NCBI RefSeq assembly: GCF_000255295.1
Contig: NC_017030.1
Coordinates: forward strand, 7,786,328-7,850,327
DNA: 64,000 nt
Origin: Corallococcus coralloides DSM 2259
Lineage (GTDB): Bacteria > Myxococcota > Myxococcia > Myxococcales > Myxococcaceae
Direction of reading: 5' to 3'
Under the pieces are notes generated by a model. The model searched no databases, was not told the origin of the DNA, and saw only the letters and a program-made list of their open reading frames with translations. Position 1 is the first letter of the stretch. Each line of letters begins with the position of its first letter. The position numbers and the translations under genes were made by a program. Below are positions 49,525-57,241 of the stretch, piece by piece.

Positions 49525-51369
49525 CTACTGCCCCATCAACTGGGGCAGGAGCTGTTCCAGGAGCTGCTGCGTCTGGGCGTCCAGCTTCACGCCGCCCATG
49601 CCCATGTCGCCGCCCATGGCCTCCATCAGCCCCTGGAGGTCCGCCGCGCCCAGGTCCTCGTCGCCGTGGGCCTCCTCCCACCAGCGCGTGCGCAGCTGCG
49701 TCAGCGCCTTCGCGTTCGCGGGGCTCGCCTTCGCCAGCTCCTGCGTGAAGCACGCCTTGCACGCCCACTTGAAGCGGTACGTGTCCACGTACGCGCGCAG
49801 GGCCTTGAAGAAGGCGCTGTCCCCCACGAGCTTGCGCGACGCGTGGTGCAAGAGCGGCGCCTTGCCGTACACGAGCGCGCCGTACTCCAGCTCGCCGCCG
49901 TCGAAGTCGCCCGTGGGCCGGTCCGCGCGGCCGTCGCTGCCGCCCGTCATGCGGAAGAACTGGTAGGGCATCACCAGCGCCTCGTTGCGCAGGGACTCGG
50001 CGGCCTCCGGGCCGTGGGCCCACTCCATGTAGAGGAGCGCCGCGTACTGCGCCAGGGACTCGTCCACCACCGGGTCGCGGATGGGGTCCGAGCCCACGAG
50101 CCCCGCGAAGTACTGGTGCGCCACCTCGTGCGCCACGGTGAACTCCAGCGTGCGCTCCAGGGACGCGCCCACCTGCGAGCTCACCTGCGCCAGCATCCCC
50201 GCGCCGCCCTGCGCGTCCAGCAGCTCCTGGAAGGCCTCCATGCCGGGCATGCCCACCAGCATGGACAGCGGGTCCTGCTTCGCGCGGTAGAGGGACGTGC
50301 CCACCGTCACCAGCCCCGGGAACTCCATGCCGCCCGCGCCGCCGCTCAAGGGCGCCTGCACCACGCGGAAGTGGGTGTAGGGCAGCGGGCCCAGCCGCTT
50401 CTCGAACTCCGTCAGGGCCTGCGACGCGTACTTGAGCACGCGCTTGCCCACCGCCGCGTCCCGCGCCGCGAAGTGGCTCTCCACCGTGACGCCGTTCACC
50501 GTGGCGGTGGCGGACTGGTAGCCGCGCGTCACCAGCACCGGGAAGTCGCGCACCGCCGCCGCCGCGAAGCTGTAGCGCACCCGGCCGTCGCGCTCGGGCA
50601 CCGCGCCCATGGGCGTCCCGGTGGCGTGCGCCGCCCAGCCCGACGGCACCGTGAGCGTGGCCAGCACGTGCGCGGGCTCGTACAGCGCCAGGTCCCCCGT
50701 GCCCTGCGGGCCGGCCCACGGCTGGCCCTGGTCATCCACCGGCGGCACCTGCGGCACCACGCCCACCAGGCTCATCACGTCCGCCGTGGCGGAGAAGGCG
50801 CCGTGGTCATCCGCCCCGCCCTTCGCGCCGCCGCCCAGGAGCCCGCCCGAGCCCAGGAGCGACTCCGCGCCCGGCGCCGCCTTCGGCACCGTGCCCTTCA
50901 GCGCGACCTCCAGCGACACCGTGCCGCCCGGGGGCACCGGCGGCTCGACAGCGATGCGCTGCAACGTGGGCTCCGGCCCCAGCTCCAGCGCCACGGCCTT
51001 CCCGTTGAGCTTCGCTCCAGAGAGCGTCACCTGGCGGGAGCGGGTGTTGGGCGTGAGCCGCAGGAACAGCTCCGTCACCGGCTTGGGGCCCCTGGCCACC
51101 AGCTCCACCTGCACCTTGCCCCAGACGCGCCGCTCCTTCGGCTCCACCTCCAGCTGAACCCGGTAGAGCGGCACGGACTCCAGCGGTCCCAGCGCCCGCG
51201 CGGCCCGGTCCCGCTCCTCTGGCTTCAGGTGCTGGAGGCACAGCTGCACCTCCGGCGCCACGCTGCCCGCGCCCGGGATGGCGGGAGCGGCGGGGGCGGG
51301 AGGTGTCGCCGCGGCCACGGGGCCCGCGACCAACGCGCACAGCAGCCACCATCCGGGGAGGGTCCGCAT
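49525..51369 (-). CDS. Exported M1-family metallopeptidase (614 aa)
   Basis: A zinc aminopeptidase-like protein with signal peptide (MRTLPGWWLLCALVAGPVAA). The catalytic site is AHEVAHQYFAG (His414, Glu415, His418) followed 18 residues later by Glu437 in VVDESLAQY, the M1 HEXXH-X18-E pattern, with GGAGGMEFPG in place of GAMEN. An N-terminal beta domain (about 80-350) precedes it. The GMEF variant indicates substrate choice unlike that of classical aminopeptidase N. Starts at ATG 51369 or 51378. It is convergent with ftsY and divergent from a lipoprotein gene. Confidence 0.88.
   Translation of the reverse strand: MRTLPGWWLLCALVAGPVAAATPPAPAAPAIPGAGSVAPEVQLCLQHLKPEERDRAARALGPLESVPLYRVQLEVEPKERRVWGKVQVELVARGPKPVTELFLRLTPNTRSRQVTLSGAKLNGKAVALELGPEPTLQRIAVEPPVPPGGTVSLEVALKGTVPKAAPGAESLLGSGGLLGGGAKGGADDHGAFSATADVMSLVGVVPQVPPVDDQGQPWAGPQGTGDLALYEPAHVLATLTVPSGWAAHATGTPMGAVPERDGRVRYSFAAAAVRDFPVLVTRGYQSATATVNGVTVESHFAARDAAVGKRVLKYASQALTEFEKRLGPLPYTHFRVVQAPLSGGAGGMEFPGLVTVGTSLYRAKQDPLSMLVGMPGMEAFQELLDAQGGAGMLAQVSSQVGASLERTLEFTVAHEVAHQYFAGLVGSDPIRDPVVDESLAQYAALLYMEWAHGPEAAESLRNEALVMPYQFFRMTGGSDGRADRPTGDFDGGELEYGALVYGKAPLLHHASRKLVGDSAFFKALRAYVDTYRFKWACKACFTQELAKASPANAKALTQLRTRWWEEAHGDEDLGAADLQGLMEAMGGDMGMGGVKLDAQTQQLLEQLLPQLMGQ
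49528..49548. terminator. Hairpin after ftsY inside the peptidase gene end
   Basis: CTGCCCC (49528-49534) and GGGGCAG (49542-49548) form a perfect 7-bp stem with a 7-nt loop, 21 bp after the ftsY stop. It lies inside the last codons of the convergent peptidase gene. Confidence 0.5.
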
Positions 51370-51420
51370 GGGGGGCATGCTAATTGACCCCGTCCAGGGC
51401 CGCTCGCTACAAGCCTCCGG

Positions 51421-52017
51421 GTGCGCCACTCGCGAACGTTGACCCTCTCCGCCGCCGCGCTGAGCCTCCTGGCCTGCGCGAAGCAGGTTCCCCCGTCCAC
51501 CGCCGCCGCGCCGCCCGAACCGCGCTCGGTCCAGCTGCTGACCGCCACGCCGGAGCGTGAGACGGCACGCCTGGAGCAGCGGCGAGAGGACGTGGAGGTG
51601 GACACCCGCGAGGGCGAGCGCACGCCGCGCGTCGTCGCGACGGGCGAGACGCCGCAGCTGCTGCTGGACGGCGCCAAGGCGAGCCTCTGCGGGGACGCGG
51701 CCTGCACGCAGGGCTTCGCCGTGGACAACTTCCTGCTGCTGGAGGTGCTGGACACGAAGGGGAAGGTGTCGCGCCGCGCCGCCGTGGGCTTCGCGGACAG
51801 CGTCTTCATCGGCAACGAGCAGGTGGACAACGTGGGCCGGCGCGCCTTCAGCTTCGAGCCCAACGAGGTGGACCTCAGCGCCCTGCTGCCGGAGTCCGAG
51901 CCCTTCCGCCTCCGCGTCACCGCGCTGGACTACTGGGGCGTGGGCCGCGTGACGAACGTCTTCCTGCGGCTGGTGCCCGGCGCGGGCCGCGCCGAGGACG
52001 ACCTGCGGGGCCACTGA
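51421..52017 (+). CDS. Lipoprotein of unknown function (198 aa)
   Basis: GTG 51421 opens MRHSRTLTLSAAALSLLAC, a lipoprotein signal with lipobox LLAC. The mature part has an Arg/Glu-rich stretch and then a beta-rich domain with one Cys pair (LCGDAACTQGFAV) and a C-terminal FEPNEVDLSALLPESEPFR segment. No family is recognised. It is divergent from the M1 peptidase gene (51 bp between starts) and may be its partner. Confidence 0.72.
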   Translation: MRHSRTLTLSAAALSLLACAKQVPPSTAAAPPEPRSVQLLTATPERETARLEQRREDVEVDTREGERTPRVVATGETPQLLLDGAKASLCGDAACTQGFAVDNFLLLEVLDTKGKVSRRAAVGFADSVFIGNEQVDNVGRRAFSFEPNEVDLSALLPESEPFRLRVTALDYWGVGRVTNVFLRLVPGAGRAEDDLRGH

Positions 52018-52040
52018 GCGGCCCCGAAGCCTTCGCGACC

Positions 52041-52064
52041 GGAGCGGACGTGGACGTCCGCTCC
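52041..52064. terminator. 9-bp hairpin between convergent genes
   Basis: GGAGCGGAC (52041-52049) pairs perfectly with GTCCGCTCC (52056-52064) across a 6-nt loop. It lies between stops at 52017 and 52073. Confidence 0.65.
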
Positions 52065-52072
52065 GCGCGGGG

Positions 52073-53095
52073 TCAGAAGCGCACGCCGTTCGCGGGCATC
52101 GCCGGGCGCAGGCCCGAGAACCCGATGTCGCCGTCGCACGTCCCGCCGCACACTTCGTTCGGGGTGAGCTCCGCGGGGCCCCGGGTCATCGCGTAGGCGC
52201 CAGCGCCCGCGGCGGCGGCCACCACGCCCACGCCCACCCAGACGTACCACTTCTGGTACCAGGACTTGCTGGTGCTCTCCTTCACCTCCGGCGGCTGCTC
52301 GGTGCCCAGCGCCAGCCCCGGCTGGTCCACCGGCTCCGGGGACTTCGAGGGCTCCAGCACCGTCGAGCGCGGCGTGTCCACCGGCTGAGCCGCCACCGCC
52401 GTCGGGGTGTCCGAGGAGGGACGCATCTGCCCCTCCACGACATAGAGCTGTCCGGCGCGCACGGTGATCTTCTTCACGTCCTTGAGCCCCGGCGCGCGGA
52501 ACTCGATTTCGTGCGGTCCCTGGGACAGGGGGTAGTTGTCGATGGGGGCGGGCCCCACGCGGTTGCCGTCCACGAACACCACCACCCCCCCGCGGGGCCC
52601 GTCCGCGCGCAGGGTGGCGAAGCCCGTGGCCGCGTCCAGCGCGATGATCAGCTCCGTCGTCAGGCCCGGCGCCAGCGTCACCTGCTGGATGAAGTCCGAA
52701 TAGTTCTGACGGCGGGCGACGACGGTGTACTCACCCGGCGCCAGCTCCAGCGGCGTCTGCGGGTTCACCTCCTGCCCGTCCACCGTCACCTTCGCGCCGC
52801 GCGCGTTGCTGCCCAGCTTGAGCGCGAGCGTGGCCTTCGCGGGGGCCGTGTCCTCGGCGGTGGCCGTGGCGGCGTTCTTGCCCGTCTTGCCCTTGCGCTT
52901 CGCCGTCGGCTTCGGCGGCGTCTTGCGCTTCACCGTCGGCTTCGGCGGCTTCGCGGGTTTGGTCTTGGTGCCCTTGGGCTTCGTGGGCTTCGTCTCCGAG
53001 GGGCCCAGGAGATCATCAATGTCCTGGGCGAACGCCGCGGACGGCAGCGCCAGGGTGGCGACGAGCGACAGGATGGCGAAGCGGCGAAGACTCAT
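52073..53095 (-). CDS. PEGA-domain exported protein with C-terminal TM helix (340 aa)
   Basis: Signal peptide MSLRRFAILSLVATLALPSA, then a Lys/Pro/Thr-rich low-complexity region (about 35-80, repeats of TKPKGTKTKPAKPPKP type). Two PEGA-like beta domains follow: KVTVDGQEVNPQTPLELAPG and VVVFVDGNRVGPAPIDNYPL. A single helix at about 290-310 (YVWVGVGVVAAAAGAGAYAM) is near the C-terminus. PEGA proteins are common in myxobacterial envelopes, probably binding cell-wall or surface structures. Not catalytic. Confidence 0.82.
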   Translation of the reverse strand: MSLRRFAILSLVATLALPSAAFAQDIDDLLGPSETKPTKPKGTKTKPAKPPKPTVKRKTPPKPTAKRKGKTGKNAATATAEDTAPAKATLALKLGSNARGAKVTVDGQEVNPQTPLELAPGEYTVVARRQNYSDFIQQVTLAPGLTTELIIALDAATGFATLRADGPRGGVVVFVDGNRVGPAPIDNYPLSQGPHEIEFRAPGLKDVKKITVRAGQLYVVEGQMRPSSDTPTAVAAQPVDTPRSTVLEPSKSPEPVDQPGLALGTEQPPEVKESTSKSWYQKWYVWVGVGVVAAAAGAGAYAMTRGPAELTPNEVCGGTCDGDIGFSGLRPAMPANGVRF

Positions 53096-53177
53096 GTCGC
53101 CCGAAGGTTAGAGAGTCATCCCAGGGGAAGCAAACACCGTCCCACCGGGCCGTCCGTTGGGAGAATATCCGCGCCCC

Positions 53178-53705
53178 ATGCACCGCGCCCTCGTCACCCT
53201 CCCCCTTGGCCTCTGTGTCCTCTCGCTCGCGGCCTGTCCGGGCAAGGCCCCACCCCGGGTGGAGACCTCCACGGCCTCCGTGCCGCCGCCCATCCACGTG
53301 CCGCCCGGCTGTGAGAAGAACCTGGCCGGCGACTACCACCACGCGCAAAACCCGGCCTTCCGCTACCTGGGCCAGGACGACGGTCGCACCCTCTCACTCG
53401 CGGTGGTGCGAGCGTGGGCGGACGGCGGCATGGAGTCCCCGGACGCGGGCTCCGTGGGCATCGTCCTCACCCGCACGCCGGAGGGCTTCGTGGGCGAGAC
53501 GCGCGCCACCGGCTTCAGCGCCTCCGGGACGCCCTGCCCCGTCGCCTTCCCCACGGAGGCCGTGGCCTGCACCGACGCCGGCCTCACGCTGAGGGCCGCG
53601 TCCAGCACCGCCATCGACGAGGGCTGCCGTCCCGCGACCTCCGGCCCCGCGCCGGTGCGCCAGGAGCAGGTGCTGCTGCGCGGCGTGCCCGACGCGGGCC
53701 TGTAG
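53178..53705 (+). CDS. Small lipoprotein of unknown function (175 aa)
   Basis: ATG 53178 (MHRALVTLPLGLCVLSLAAC) gives a type II signal with lipobox LAAC. The mature protein contains GCEKNLAGDYHHAQNPAFRY, a lipocalin-like or calycin-like opening, and a cysteine set (GTPCPVAF, AVACTD, DEGCRP) likely to be disulfide-bonded. No family is recognised. Divergent from the PEGA gene with 82 bp between. Confidence 0.72.
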   Translation: MHRALVTLPLGLCVLSLAACPGKAPPRVETSTASVPPPIHVPPGCEKNLAGDYHHAQNPAFRYLGQDDGRTLSLAVVRAWADGGMESPDAGSVGIVLTRTPEGFVGETRATGFSASGTPCPVAFPTEAVACTDAGLTLRAASSTAIDEGCRPATSGPAPVRQEQVLLRGVPDAGL

Positions 53706-53728
53706 GCCGGAAGCCCTGGGAAAAGCAC

Positions 53729-53777
53729 CGCGCCGCCCTCCCCGCCCTGTGAAGTCCAGGAGGGAAGCGGCGGCGCG
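53729..53777. terminator. Long hairpin between convergent genes
   Basis: CGCGCCGCC (53729-53737) pairs with GGCGGCGCG (53769-53777) over a 31-nt interior. It lies between stops at 53705 and 53807. Confidence 0.5.
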
Positions 53778-53806
53778 AGGTGGACAGCGGAAGCGGTGCG
53801 AACGGC

Positions 53807-55330
53807 TCAGGCCGCCTGACGCGGCTGCTCCTCGGAGGGCGTCACGGCGGGGGCGGCGTCCGGCACCTTCGCCCGGCCCGCCAGCCCCTGCAGCAGGCTG
53901 GACGCGCCCACGTAGAGGAAGCCCGCCAGGAACAGGATGATGAAGGGCACCGACGTGTAGATGCGCGAGTCGATGGCGAACCACAGCGCCCCGGTGAAGT
54001 ACGCGGCGAAGAGCAGCTCCACCACCGGCATCAGCGTCTTGCTGCCCCGGTAGCTCTTCTTCACGGCCTTGACGCTCTTGCCCTCCGCGCCCGTCTTCGG
54101 CGTGCGCGCGAAACCCGACTGCTGGTTGAGCAGCGCCTCGCCCACGGCCTTCGCGTTGTTGATGGCCAGGCCAATGCCCAGGCTCATCAGGAAGGGCAGG
54201 TACTTGAAGCGCTCCCAGCCCTTCACGCCGCGCTCGCGCTGGGCGGCCACATAGAAGACGCAGACGCTGGCCGTCGCGGTGATGAAGAACGGCAGGTCCA
54301 GGAACAGCGTGCCGTACAGGCCGTGCTGGAAGCGCACCACCATGCTGATGGGCATCAGCACGGACAGGAGCACCATCAACAGGTAGGCCATGTTGTTGGT
54401 GAGGTGGAAGAAGGCCTCGCGCTTCACCAGGAGCGGCAGGTCGCTCTTGAGGATGGTGGGGAGCAGCTTCTTCGCCGTCTGGATGGAGCCCTTGGCCCAG
54501 CGGTGCTGCTGGCTCTTGAAGGCGTTCATGTCCACCGGCACCTCCGCGGGGGAGATGACCTCCGGGAGGAAGATGAACTGCCAGCCCTTGAGCTGCGCGC
54601 GGTAGGACAGGTCCAGGTCCTCCGTGAGCGTGTCGTGCTGCCAGCCGCCCGCGTCGGAGATGGTGCTGCGGCGCCAGATGCCCGCGGTGCCGTTGAAGTT
54701 GAAGAAGCAGCCGGCGCGGTTGCGCGCGGTGTGCTCGATGATGAAGTGCCCGTCCAGGAAGATGCTCTGCGCCTGCGTGAGGATGCTGAACTCACGGTTC
54801 AGGTGGCCCCAGCGCACCTGCACCATGCCCACCTTCGCGTCCGCGAAGAACGGCACCGTGCGCATCAGGAAGTCGGGGCTGGGGACGAAGTCCGCGTCGA
54901 ACACCGCCACGTACTCGCCCGAGGCCAGCTTGAGGCCGTTCTCCAGCGCGCCCGCCTTGAAGCCCGAGCGGTTGACGCGGTGGATGTAGACGATGTCGTG
55001 GCCCTTCTGCCGGTGGCGCTCCACGCACGCGCGCGCGATGCCGCACGTCTCGTCCGTGGAGTCGTCCAGCACCTGGATCTCCAGCAGCTCGCGCGGGTAG
55101 TCGATGCGGCACACCGACTCCACCAGGCGCTCCACCACGTACATCTCGTTGAAGATGGGCAGCTGGATGGTGACCTTGGGCAGCGCCTTCAGCGTGCCGT
55201 TGGGCGTCGGCAGCTTGAACTTGTGGCGGTAATACAAAAACGCCATGCGGTAGCGGTGGGAGCCGTAGACTCCCAGCACGCTCAGCAAGCTGAAGTAGAC
55301 TGCCAGGAAGATGATCTCGACGGTGGTCAT
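53807..55330 (-). CDS. GT2 membrane glycosyltransferase, cellulose-synthase-like (507 aa)
   Basis: A processive family-2 glycosyltransferase. One N-terminal helix (about 5-25), then the GT-A domain with Asp89-Asp90 (LDDSTDE), FDADF (Asp145, Asp147), TEDLD (Glu237-Asp238) and QQHRW (274-278), followed by four or five more helices. The combination of QxxRW and TED indicates a polymerising beta-glucan or beta-mannan type enzyme that extrudes its product. It has no c-di-GMP PilZ tail of its own. A sigma-70 promoter lies upstream with a leader of about 160 nt. Confidence 0.9.
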   Translation of the reverse strand: MTTVEIIFLAVYFSLLSVLGVYGSHRYRMAFLYYRHKFKLPTPNGTLKALPKVTIQLPIFNEMYVVERLVESVCRIDYPRELLEIQVLDDSTDETCGIARACVERHRQKGHDIVYIHRVNRSGFKAGALENGLKLASGEYVAVFDADFVPSPDFLMRTVPFFADAKVGMVQVRWGHLNREFSILTQAQSIFLDGHFIIEHTARNRAGCFFNFNGTAGIWRRSTISDAGGWQHDTLTEDLDLSYRAQLKGWQFIFLPEVISPAEVPVDMNAFKSQQHRWAKGSIQTAKKLLPTILKSDLPLLVKREAFFHLTNNMAYLLMVLLSVLMPISMVVRFQHGLYGTLFLDLPFFITATASVCVFYVAAQRERGVKGWERFKYLPFLMSLGIGLAINNAKAVGEALLNQQSGFARTPKTGAEGKSVKAVKKSYRGSKTLMPVVELLFAAYFTGALWFAIDSRIYTSVPFIILFLAGFLYVGASSLLQGLAGRAKVPDAAPAVTPSEEQPRQAA

Positions 55331-55350
55331 CGGTGACGCTCAGCCCCTCC

Positions 55351-55370
55351 CGCTGGCACTGGCGCCAGCG
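55351..55370 (-). promoter_or_regulatory. Leader hairpin before GT2 start
   Basis: A perfect 7-bp stem, CGCTGGC with GCCAGCG, across a 6-nt loop. It ends 20 nt before the start codon, close enough to affect ribosome access. A regulatory role is inferred. Confidence 0.35.
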
Positions 55371-55499
55371 GTCCTACCAGACGTGGCGGCATGCCGACCG
55401 ACCGCTCACGCTGACCGCCGCCTGTGGGTCTGCTGAGCCCCGCCCCGTATGTGCCCGAAAAGACAGGGCTTTGACCTTCCGGCTACTGATCGCCGGCGG

Positions 55500-55528
55500 A
55501 CAATAGGGAGCCACCCGGGTCGTGTCAA
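55500..55528 (-). promoter_or_regulatory. Sigma-70 promoter for the GT2 gene
   Basis: On the minus strand TTGACA (perfect -35, 55528-55523) is followed by exactly 17 bp and TATTGT (-10, 55505-55500, four of six matches). Transcription would start near 55493, giving a leader of about 160 nt before the glycosyltransferase ATG. The best core promoter seen in the window. Confidence 0.7.
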
Positions 55529-55647
55529 ACTATTCCCCGGATTCGAGAGGCTTTGAACGGCGGTTTTGACGCAGGTTGTCACCCCCTCCTTCCCTGCGTC
55601 GGGGCGATGCCGGGACGACGTCCCAGGTGCTCCGAGCGGCGGAGGAC

Positions 55648-56625
55648 CTAGCGCGCGACGCGCAGGGGCACGGGAGCCGCGGGCGCGAGGGCGGGGCCTT
55701 CCGCGACATGGGACTCGTCACGGGTGGCGCGGTCCAGCACGCCCTGCACCAGCGCGGGGAAGTCCAGGCCCGCGCGGGCGGCGATCTTCGGCAGGAGGCT
55801 GGTGGGGGTGAAGCCCGGCAGGGTGTTCACCTCCAGCACCACGTCGTTCTCCGTGTCGGAGCACATCAGGTCCACCCGGCCGTAGCCCCGGCAGCCCAGG
55901 GCCCGGTAGGCCGCGAGCGCGAGCGACTCCACGTTGACGCGGCGGACGTCGGACAGGCGGGGCGGGAGGAAGTACTGGGCGCCGCCGCCCTTGTACTTGG
56001 CCTCGTAGTCGAAGCCCTCGCGCGGGTAGGACACCTCGCAGCTGCCCAGCACGCTGTCGCCGAGGATGCCCACCGTCACCTCCTGGCCCTGGACGAAGCG
56101 CTCCACCAGGGCCTCGCCGCCGAAGCGGCACGCCTGGACCACCACGGGCACCAGCGCCCCGGCGTCGTGCACCACGGACAGGCCCACGGACGAGCCGCCC
56201 TTCGCGGGCTTCACCACGCAGGGGAAGCCGCTGTCGCCGTGCAGCTCCAGCGCGCGCTCCGCGTCCTCGCGGGCCACCCGGTAACCCCGGGGCGAGGCCA
56301 GGTTGTGCAGTTGGAAGAGCTTCTTCGCCATGGGCTTGTCCATGGCCAGCGCGGAGGCCAGCACGCCGGAGCCGGTGTACGGAATCTCCAGCAGCTCCAG
56401 CAGGCCCTGCACGCGGCCGTCCTCGCCCATGCGGCCGTGCAGCGCGAGGAAGGCCACGTCGATGTCCGCCGCGCGCAGCGCCCGGTCCAGGCCCGGGCCC
56501 GCGAAGACGCGGGTGACGGTGTGCCCCAGGGTCTCCAGGGCCGCCACCACGGCCTCCCCCGTCTTGAGCGAAATCTCCCGCTCTTCGCCCCACCCGCCCA
56601 TCAGCACTCCCACGCGCTTGCCCAT
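55648..56625 (-). CDS. ddl: D-alanine--D-alanine ligase
   Basis: ATG 56625 (MGKRVGVLMGGWGEEREISL), after GGAGG at 10 nt. An ATP-grasp ligase of 325 residues with FLALHGRMGEDGRVQG, the G-S-S loop VVKPAKGGSSVGLSVV, and the C-terminal EVNTLPGFTPTSLLP metal/substrate motif. It makes the D-Ala-D-Ala dipeptide for peptidoglycan. GFTPTSLLP differs a little from the more usual G-M-T/S-x-x-S-L-x-P but keeps the Thr, Ser and Pro. A tail of about 25 Ala/Pro/Arg residues is extra. Its frame upstream to 56676 is not used. Confidence 0.93.
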   Translation of the reverse strand: MGKRVGVLMGGWGEEREISLKTGEAVVAALETLGHTVTRVFAGPGLDRALRAADIDVAFLALHGRMGEDGRVQGLLELLEIPYTGSGVLASALAMDKPMAKKLFQLHNLASPRGYRVAREDAERALELHGDSGFPCVVKPAKGGSSVGLSVVHDAGALVPVVVQACRFGGEALVERFVQGQEVTVGILGDSVLGSCEVSYPREGFDYEAKYKGGGAQYFLPPRLSDVRRVNVESLALAAYRALGCRGYGRVDLMCSDTENDVVLEVNTLPGFTPTSLLPKIAARAGLDFPALVQGVLDRATRDESHVAEGPALAPAAPVPLRVAR

Positions 56626-56930
56626 GTCGATGATGCCTCCTTGGGCCCGCCTCAGAGCACGGATGATGCCACGCACCGGAAGTGCTCCCCGGCGCGGACA
56701 TCGCGTTCAAGTGATTGGAATGACAGGGGTTTCGCGGTGGCGCCTGGCGGCAGGCAGCCGTGTCCGGCGGGACACGGCGCGGCCCGGTGGCCACGTGCGG
56801 GAGTGTTTACAGGGCGCCGCGCCCTGGGGCCCCTGGAGCCAGGGACGCAAGGCGCGGCGGCAACGGCATCCGGGCCCCGTCACCGGCGCCGTGACTGGCG
56901 ACCGGTGACGTCAGGCCCGGGGTGGGACTT
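56626..56930. other. 305-bp intergenic region
   Basis: Upstream of ddl on the minus strand and downstream of the small repeat lipoprotein gene. Besides the hairpin at 56757-56778 it has a GTCAC-CGGCGCC-GTGAC dyad near 56880. No ORF with coding character was found. Confidence 0.5.
56757..56778. terminator. Perfect 9-bp hairpin
   Basis: GCCGTGTCC (56757-56765), tetraloop GGCG, and GGACACGGC (56770-56778). It lies about 150 bp after the stop of the repeat lipoprotein and 130 bp before ddl. It may be the terminator of the upstream operon, or a dyad operator for ddl. Confidence 0.45.
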
Positions 56931-57239
56931 TCAGCCCCCGTCGCGGACGCCGCCGTCGGGCAGCAGGCCGCCATCCGTGAGGCCGCCATCCGTGTCGTCA
57001 CCGGCGTCGGTGGTGCCGGCGTCGGTGGTGCCAGCGTCGGTGGTGCCTGCGTCGGACGTGCCGGCGTCGGTGGGGGTGCCGTCCTCGGAGGTGCAGACCT
57101 CGTCGCGGCAGACGTAGCCCTCCAGGCACTGGCCGCGGTCGCAGGGCTGCCCTTCGGGGTCGAAGCTGACGAGCAGGCTGCAGGCGGACAGGCCCAGGAC
57201 GAGGGCCGAGGGAACGATGAGCGATGAAAGGCGGCGCAT
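56931..57239 (-). CDS. Small lipoprotein with in-frame TDAG repeats (102 aa)
   Basis: Opens MRRLSSLIVPSALVLGLSAC, lipobox LSAC. The N-terminal mature part has six cysteines (CSLL, CDRGQCLEGYVCRDEVCTSE), a knot-like Cys-rich motif common in myxobacterial surface lipoproteins. The rest is a low-complexity Thr/Asp/Ala/Gly tail including AGTSDAGTTDAGTTDAGTTD. No function can be assigned. It starts two bases after the PEGA/coiled-coil gene stop, so the two form an operon. Confidence 0.75.
   Translation of the reverse strand: MRRLSSLIVPSALVLGLSACSLLVSFDPEGQPCDRGQCLEGYVCRDEVCTSEDGTPTDAGTSDAGTTDAGTTDAGTTDAGDDTDGGLTDGGLLPDGGVRDGG
57001..57075 (-). repeat. Five 15-bp tandem repeats inside lipoprotein gene
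   Basis: Plus-strand unit CCGGCGTCGGTGGTG repeats five times with few changes (57001, 57016, 57031, 57046, 57061). Each unit encodes T-T-D-A-G, so copy-number change keeps the frame. Confidence 0.85.
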
Positions 57240-57241
57240 GG

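Larger units (their letters stand above)
55331..55647. other. 317-bp intergenic region with promoter and leader hairpin
   Basis: It separates the ddl stop from the glycosyltransferase start, both on the minus strand. It holds the sigma-70 promoter at 55500-55528 and, in the transcribed leader, the hairpin CGCTGGC-ACTGGC-GCCAGCG at 55351-55370, 20 nt before the ATG. Otherwise no ORF or RNA gene is recognised. Confidence 0.6.

Noticed and set aside
55471-55505. Plus-strand TTGACC ... ACAATA pair as a promoter
   Set aside because: Spacing is 23 bp, too long for sigma-70, and no plus-strand gene follows; the ACAATA is better explained as the reverse of TATTGT.
57001-57075. Tandem repeats as a CRISPR array
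   Set aside because: Units are contiguous without spacers and lie in a coding frame.
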